Source: an uncultured Cellvibrio sp. | GTDB taxonomy: Bacteria > Pseudomonadota > Gammaproteobacteria > Pseudomonadales > Cellvibrionaceae | NCBI GenBank assembly: GCA_946886255.1 | Contig: CAMPIG010000174.1 | Span: 1 to 9,128, forward strand | Reading direction: 5' to 3' | DNA: 9,128 nt | Shown: positions 6,884 through 9,128 of the stretch, piece by piece | Numbering within the stretch: the stretch's first letter is position 1 | Layout: every line of letters begins with the position of its first letter | The notes under the pieces: generated by a model | Seen by the model: only the letters and a program-made list of their open reading frames with translations | The model's database searches: none | What the model was told of the DNA's origin: nothing | Position numbers and translations under genes: made by a program

Positions 6884-7807
6884 TCAAAGCAACCCTTGCA
6901 TAGAAGCCTCATGCAATTGCGCGGCTGTCAGCAGAAACACGCCATGGCCGCCGCGCCTGAACTCCAGCCAGGTAAAAGGCAATTCGGGATAAGCCTCTTC
7001 CAGCGCAACGCAACTATTGCCTACCTCAACAATCAACACGCCCTCTTCTGTCAGATGATCAAGGGCTTCCCGCAGCAGGCGGCGGGTAAAATCGAGTCCA
7101 TCCACACCGGACGCCAAGCCCAATGCCGGTTCGGCGCGGTATTCCGCCGGCATCTCGGCCAGGTCTTCGGCATCCACATAGGGCGGATTGCTGACGATCA
7201 AGTCGTAGCGCAACTCTGTTAATTCTTTAAACAAATCCGATTCGATCGCACGCACGCGGTGGCCGACTTCGTGGATATCGATATTACGTTGTGCCACCGC
7301 CAAAGCGTCCACGGAGATATCGCTCAAATCCACGGCGGCTTCGGGAAAGACATAGGCACAAGCAATCCCGATGCAGCCGCTGCCAGTACACAGGTCGAGA
7401 ATATATTCCGGTTCGCGCAGCAACCAGGGCGCAAATTGATCCTCAATCAGCTCGGCGATAGGCGACCGTGGCACCAGGACGCGCTCGTCAACTTTAAAGG
7501 GCAAGCCGGCAAACCAGGCGCTACCCGTGAGGTAGGCGGCAGGAATACGTTCATCCATACGCCGACGCAGCAGTGCAATAACATCTTTACGCTCGGCCAA
7601 GGTCAAACGGGCATCAAGTGCTTCGGGATTCACGGGCAACGATAGATGCAAGGCATGCAGCACCAGTTGCAAGGCCTCATCCCAGGCATTGTCGGTACCG
7701 TGACCAAAGAATAGCCCTGCCGCATTGAATTGACTGGCGCCCCAGCGGGTGTAGTCGCGTATGCTGATTAAATCACTGCACACATCATGCTTTTGCCCAA
7801 TACTCAC
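6884..7807 (-). CDS. prmB: 50S ribosomal protein L3 N5-glutamine methyltransferase (PrmB)
   Basis: PrmB is an S-adenosylmethionine-dependent methyltransferase that modifies a glutamine side chain of ribosomal protein L3 during ribosome assembly. The 307-residue length matches PrmB (E. coli about 310). An N-terminal helical substrate domain (about 1-95) precedes a Rossmann domain with the AdoMet motif [10 protein letters not shown] (138-147) and the catalytic NPPY (207-210), typical of glutamine N5-methyltransferases. [11 protein letters not shown] (111-121) marks PrmB rather than the release-factor enzyme PrmC, which has a Pro-Asp-Thr-Glu type motif there. The start is a GTG at 7807 with AGGG about 7 bases upstream; an ATG directly followed by TGA overlaps it. 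A GTG at codon 9 is the alternative. It is divergent from folE and upstream of aroC. Confidence 0.93.
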   Translation of the reverse strand: MSIGQKHDVCSDLISIRDYTRWGASQFNAAGLFFGHGTDNAWDEALQLVLHALHLSLPVNPEALDARLTLAERKDVIALLRRRMDERIPAAYLTGSAWFAGLPFKVDERVLVPRSPIAELIEDQFAPWLLREPEYILDLCTGSGCIGIACAYVFPEAAVDLSDISVDALAVAQRNIDIHEVGHRVRAIESDLFKELTELRYDLIVSNPPYVDAEDLAEMPAEYRAEPALGLASGVDGLDFTRRLLREALDHLTEEGVLIVEVGNSCVALEEAYPELPFTWLEFRRGGHGVFLLTAAQLHEASMQGLL

Positions 7808-7840
7808 ATCTCTACCCTGCGCTGTTTTGGTTAGCTCGGC

Positions 7841-7868
7841 ATTCTACCGGGATATGGAAAATTTTAAA
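7841..7868 (-). promoter_or_regulatory. Candidate prmB promoter
   Basis: On the minus strand TTTAAA (7868-7863) and TAGAAT (7846-7841) are separated by 16 bp. Transcription would begin near 7834, about 27 bases before the GTG start of prmB. The match is moderate and rests on pattern and position alone. Confidence 0.4.
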
Positions 7869-7907
7869 CCGAAAAGCAGCGCTGGCGGAGGATACCAACC
7901 CGGCAGG

Positions 7908-7936
7908 TTGACATAAAAAGTTCTTTACGATTTTGT
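7908..7936 (+). promoter_or_regulatory. Candidate folE promoter with a long leader
   Basis: TTGACA (7908-7913) is a perfect sigma-70 -35; 17 bp later TTTTGT (7931-7936) is a weak -10, as expected of a promoter needing an activator or of modest strength. It would leave a leader of roughly 125 nt before the folE start. That leader has small dyads: GGTTAGCG (7973-7980) with CGTCAACC (7992-7999, one mismatch and one G-T pair), and GTCAG (8005-8009) with CTGAC (8029-8033). I recognise no known riboswitch class in it. Confidence 0.4.
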
Positions 7937-8067
7937 CGGCATCACGTAGGGTGAGCGCCCCCAGCGCGACCCGGTTAGCGAAGCAAGGTATCGTCAACCT
8001 TCCGGTCAGTTTCTGATGAGAGATCCGTCTGACAAGAGACGCCCTGATTATGGCGAGGACTGCGGTT

Positions 8068-8607
8068 ATGAAAGAACATTTTGCCCACATCATTGCCGGC
8101 ATCGGTGAAGACCTGAACAGACCGGGACTGGTTGACACCCCCGAGCGTGCCGCCAAGGCTTTTCAATTCCTGACGCGGGGCTACAACCAAACCCTGGACG
8201 AGGTGGTAAACAGCGCCCTGTTTCCTTCCGAGTCCAGCGAAATGATTATGGTGAAGGATATCGAGCTGTATTCATTGTGCGAGCATCACCTGCTGCCTTT
8301 TATCGGTAAAGCCCATGTAGCCTATATACCAACGGGTAAAGTGCTTGGGCTGTCCAAGGTCGCGCGGATCGTGGATATGTACGCGCGTCGCCTGCAAATC
8401 CAGGAACAGCTCACTGTTCAGATCGCCGAGTCAGTACAACAAATTACCGGTGCGTCCGGTGTCGGGGTCATCATCGAGGCCAAGCATATGTGCATGATGA
8501 TGCGCGGTGTGGAAAAGCAAAATTCTTCCATGAAAACCTCGGCTATGCTCGGCTCTTTCCGCAGCAATCAGGCGACCCGAACCGAATTCCTGTCACTGTT
8601 GCGCTAG
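8068..8607 (+). CDS. folE: GTP cyclohydrolase I, zinc-dependent (FolE, type IA)
   Basis: FolE converts GTP to 7,8-dihydroneopterin triphosphate, the first step of folate and pterin synthesis, and works as a homodecamer in the cytoplasm. From the ATG at 8068 it is 179 residues, close to Pseudomonas FolE. The N-terminal [21 protein letters not shown] is typical. The zinc and catalytic site is intact: C71 and H74 with H73 in LCEHHLLPF, and C142 in [12 protein letters not shown]; the C-terminus ends in [11 protein letters not shown] prefer 8068 to the in-frame ATG at 8050 because GAGGA lies 8 bases before it and the shorter product matches the family N-terminus; the longer start would add six residues with a weaker Shine-Dalgarno. 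It is a single gene, closed by a hairpin terminator. Confidence 0.96.
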   Translation: MKEHFAHIIAGIGEDLNRPGLVDTPERAAKAFQFLTRGYNQTLDEVVNSALFPSESSEMIMVKDIELYSLCEHHLLPFIGKAHVAYIPTGKVLGLSKVARIVDMYARRLQIQEQLTVQIAESVQQITGASGVGVIIEAKHMCMMMRGVEKQNSSMKTSAMLGSFRSNQATRTEFLSLLR

Positions 8608-8618
8608 CCGTGCAAAAA

Positions 8619-8644
8619 AAAATGCCCACACAGGTGGGCATTTT
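8619..8644. terminator. Bidirectional intrinsic terminator between folE and the OmpA-like gene
   Basis: AAAATGCCCAC (8619-8629) pairs perfectly with GTGGGCATTTT (8634-8644) around ACAG: an 11-bp stem. The plus strand ends in TTTT for folE, 11 bases past its stop; the minus strand ends in an uninterrupted T9 for the convergent OmpA-like gene. Confidence 0.9.
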
Positions 8645-8668
8645 CGAATATCTCATCCACCAGCAATA

Positions 8669-9128
8669 TCAGTTGTTCAACTTTATCACTTCCACGCGAG
8701 CACTTTGATTGCCCCGTCCCGCGGGAGCAAGGCTACCCAAACCGTGAGTAGTGATACGGTTCGCCGAGATACCCTCCTCGACCAACGCGGCTTTAAGAGA
8801 TTCAGCATAACGGAGTGAATCATGCTGCTGATTGGCCGGTGCACTGGCTCGATAGTCATGACCAACCAACGCAATCTTCCATTGAGCTTGCCGCTGCAAC
8901 ACCCGAACCAGGGTTTTGACATGTTCCGGTTTGATTACCAGATGAGACCGCCCAGCGGCATCATCCGCAACCGCACCGGGGAATACGTAAAACCCTTGTG
9001 CCTGAAATAAACGCAGCAGCGAATCAGGATCGGTAGCAATGCTTTCCGTTGGCGCTCGATTACTTTGGAGAATATCAAGTTGCACCAGCACGCGTTTATT
9101 GCCACGCAAAACCGCGTAGAGAGACACG
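8669..9128 (-). CDS. OmpA-family C-terminal domain protein, 3' part only
   Basis: This is the C-terminal 152 or so codons of an envelope protein with an OmpA/Pal-type peptidoglycan-associated domain; the frame stays open at the right edge, so the GTG near 9127 need not be the start. Numbering from that codon, residues 64-148 show the domain: IKPEHVKTLVRVLQ, then WKIALVGHDYR (83-93), DSLRYAESLKAAL (103-115), ISANRITTHGLG (120-131) and NQSARVEVIKLNN at the end. In typical members the GHTD aspartate and the arginine of RRA hold diaminopimelate; aligned without gaps, both positions are tyrosine here (Y92, Y107), with R106 just before. The preceding part (RVLVQLDILQSN, SLLRLFQAQGFYVFPG) is not recognised. 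Membrane anchoring cannot be judged. It ends at the terminator shared with folE. Confidence 0.8.
   Translation of the reverse strand, partial: VSLYAVLRGNKRVLVQLDILQSNRAPTESIATDPDSLLRLFQAQGFYVFPGAVADDAAGRSHLVIKPEHVKTLVRVLQRQAQWKIALVGHDYRASAPANQQHDSLRYAESLKAALVEEGISANRITTHGLGSLAPAGRGNQSARVEVIKLNN

Noticed and set aside
7812..8190. Minus-strand open frames (114 and 71 codons) across the prmB-folE gap
   Set aside because: They overlap the conserved folE start, have no recognisable domain, and no convincing Shine-Dalgarno was noticed; treated as chance frames.
1..9128. Mobile elements, defence genes, CRISPR arrays or a novel multi-gene system
   Set aside because: All intact genes belong to chromosomal housekeeping or envelope families with matching style; no transposase, integrase, attachment repeats, spacer arrays or unusual gene cluster was found.

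Overview
The window is ordinary chromosomal housekeeping DNA from a gammaproteobacterium. Protein sequences and gene order (a LysR gene divergent from leuC-leuD; an MFS gene next to aroC, then prmB and a zinc-type folE) look most like Pseudomonadales/Cellvibrionales, for example Cellvibrio-like bacteria or relatives of Pseudomonas. That placement is inference from remembered synteny and protein similarity. I see no tRNA, rRNA, insertion sequence, CRISPR array, prophage or obviously transferred segment.

Layout. Positions 1-1609 (minus strand) hold leuC and the first 60 codons of leuD, the two subunits of 3-isopropylmalate isomerase in leucine synthesis, joined by a one-base stop/start overlap. 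A 164-bp divergent control region (1610-1773) follows, with overlapping -10 elements inside a T-N11-A palindrome and a repeat-rich leuC leader. A LysR-type regulator (1774-2655, plus) is probably the local regulator. After a 187-bp gap comes a secreted outer-membrane beta-barrel protein of unknown function (2843-3574, plus), ending in a strong terminator shared with the convergent gene cluster.

Positions 3630-7807 (minus strand) read, in transcription order, prmB (ribosomal protein L3 glutamine methyltransferase), aroC (chorismate synthase), an MFS permease and a YafV-type omega-amidase. The permease and amidase are tightly coupled (11-bp gap, Shine-Dalgarno on the stop codon). The prmB-aroC gap (94 bp) and aroC-MFS gap (77 bp) carry a promoter candidate and a hairpin, so this may be several transcription units.

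A 260-bp divergent region separates prmB from folE (GTP cyclohydrolase I, plus strand), which ends in a bidirectional hairpin terminator facing the 3' part of an OmpA-domain gene (minus strand, running off the right edge).

The genes mostly serve central biosynthesis (leucine, chorismate, folate/pterin), ribosome modification and envelope functions. I did not find a novel multi-gene system. The points most worth checking are the leuC/lysR control region, the altered peptidoglycan-binding positions in the OmpA-like domain, the permease/amidase pair, and the orphan outer-membrane protein.
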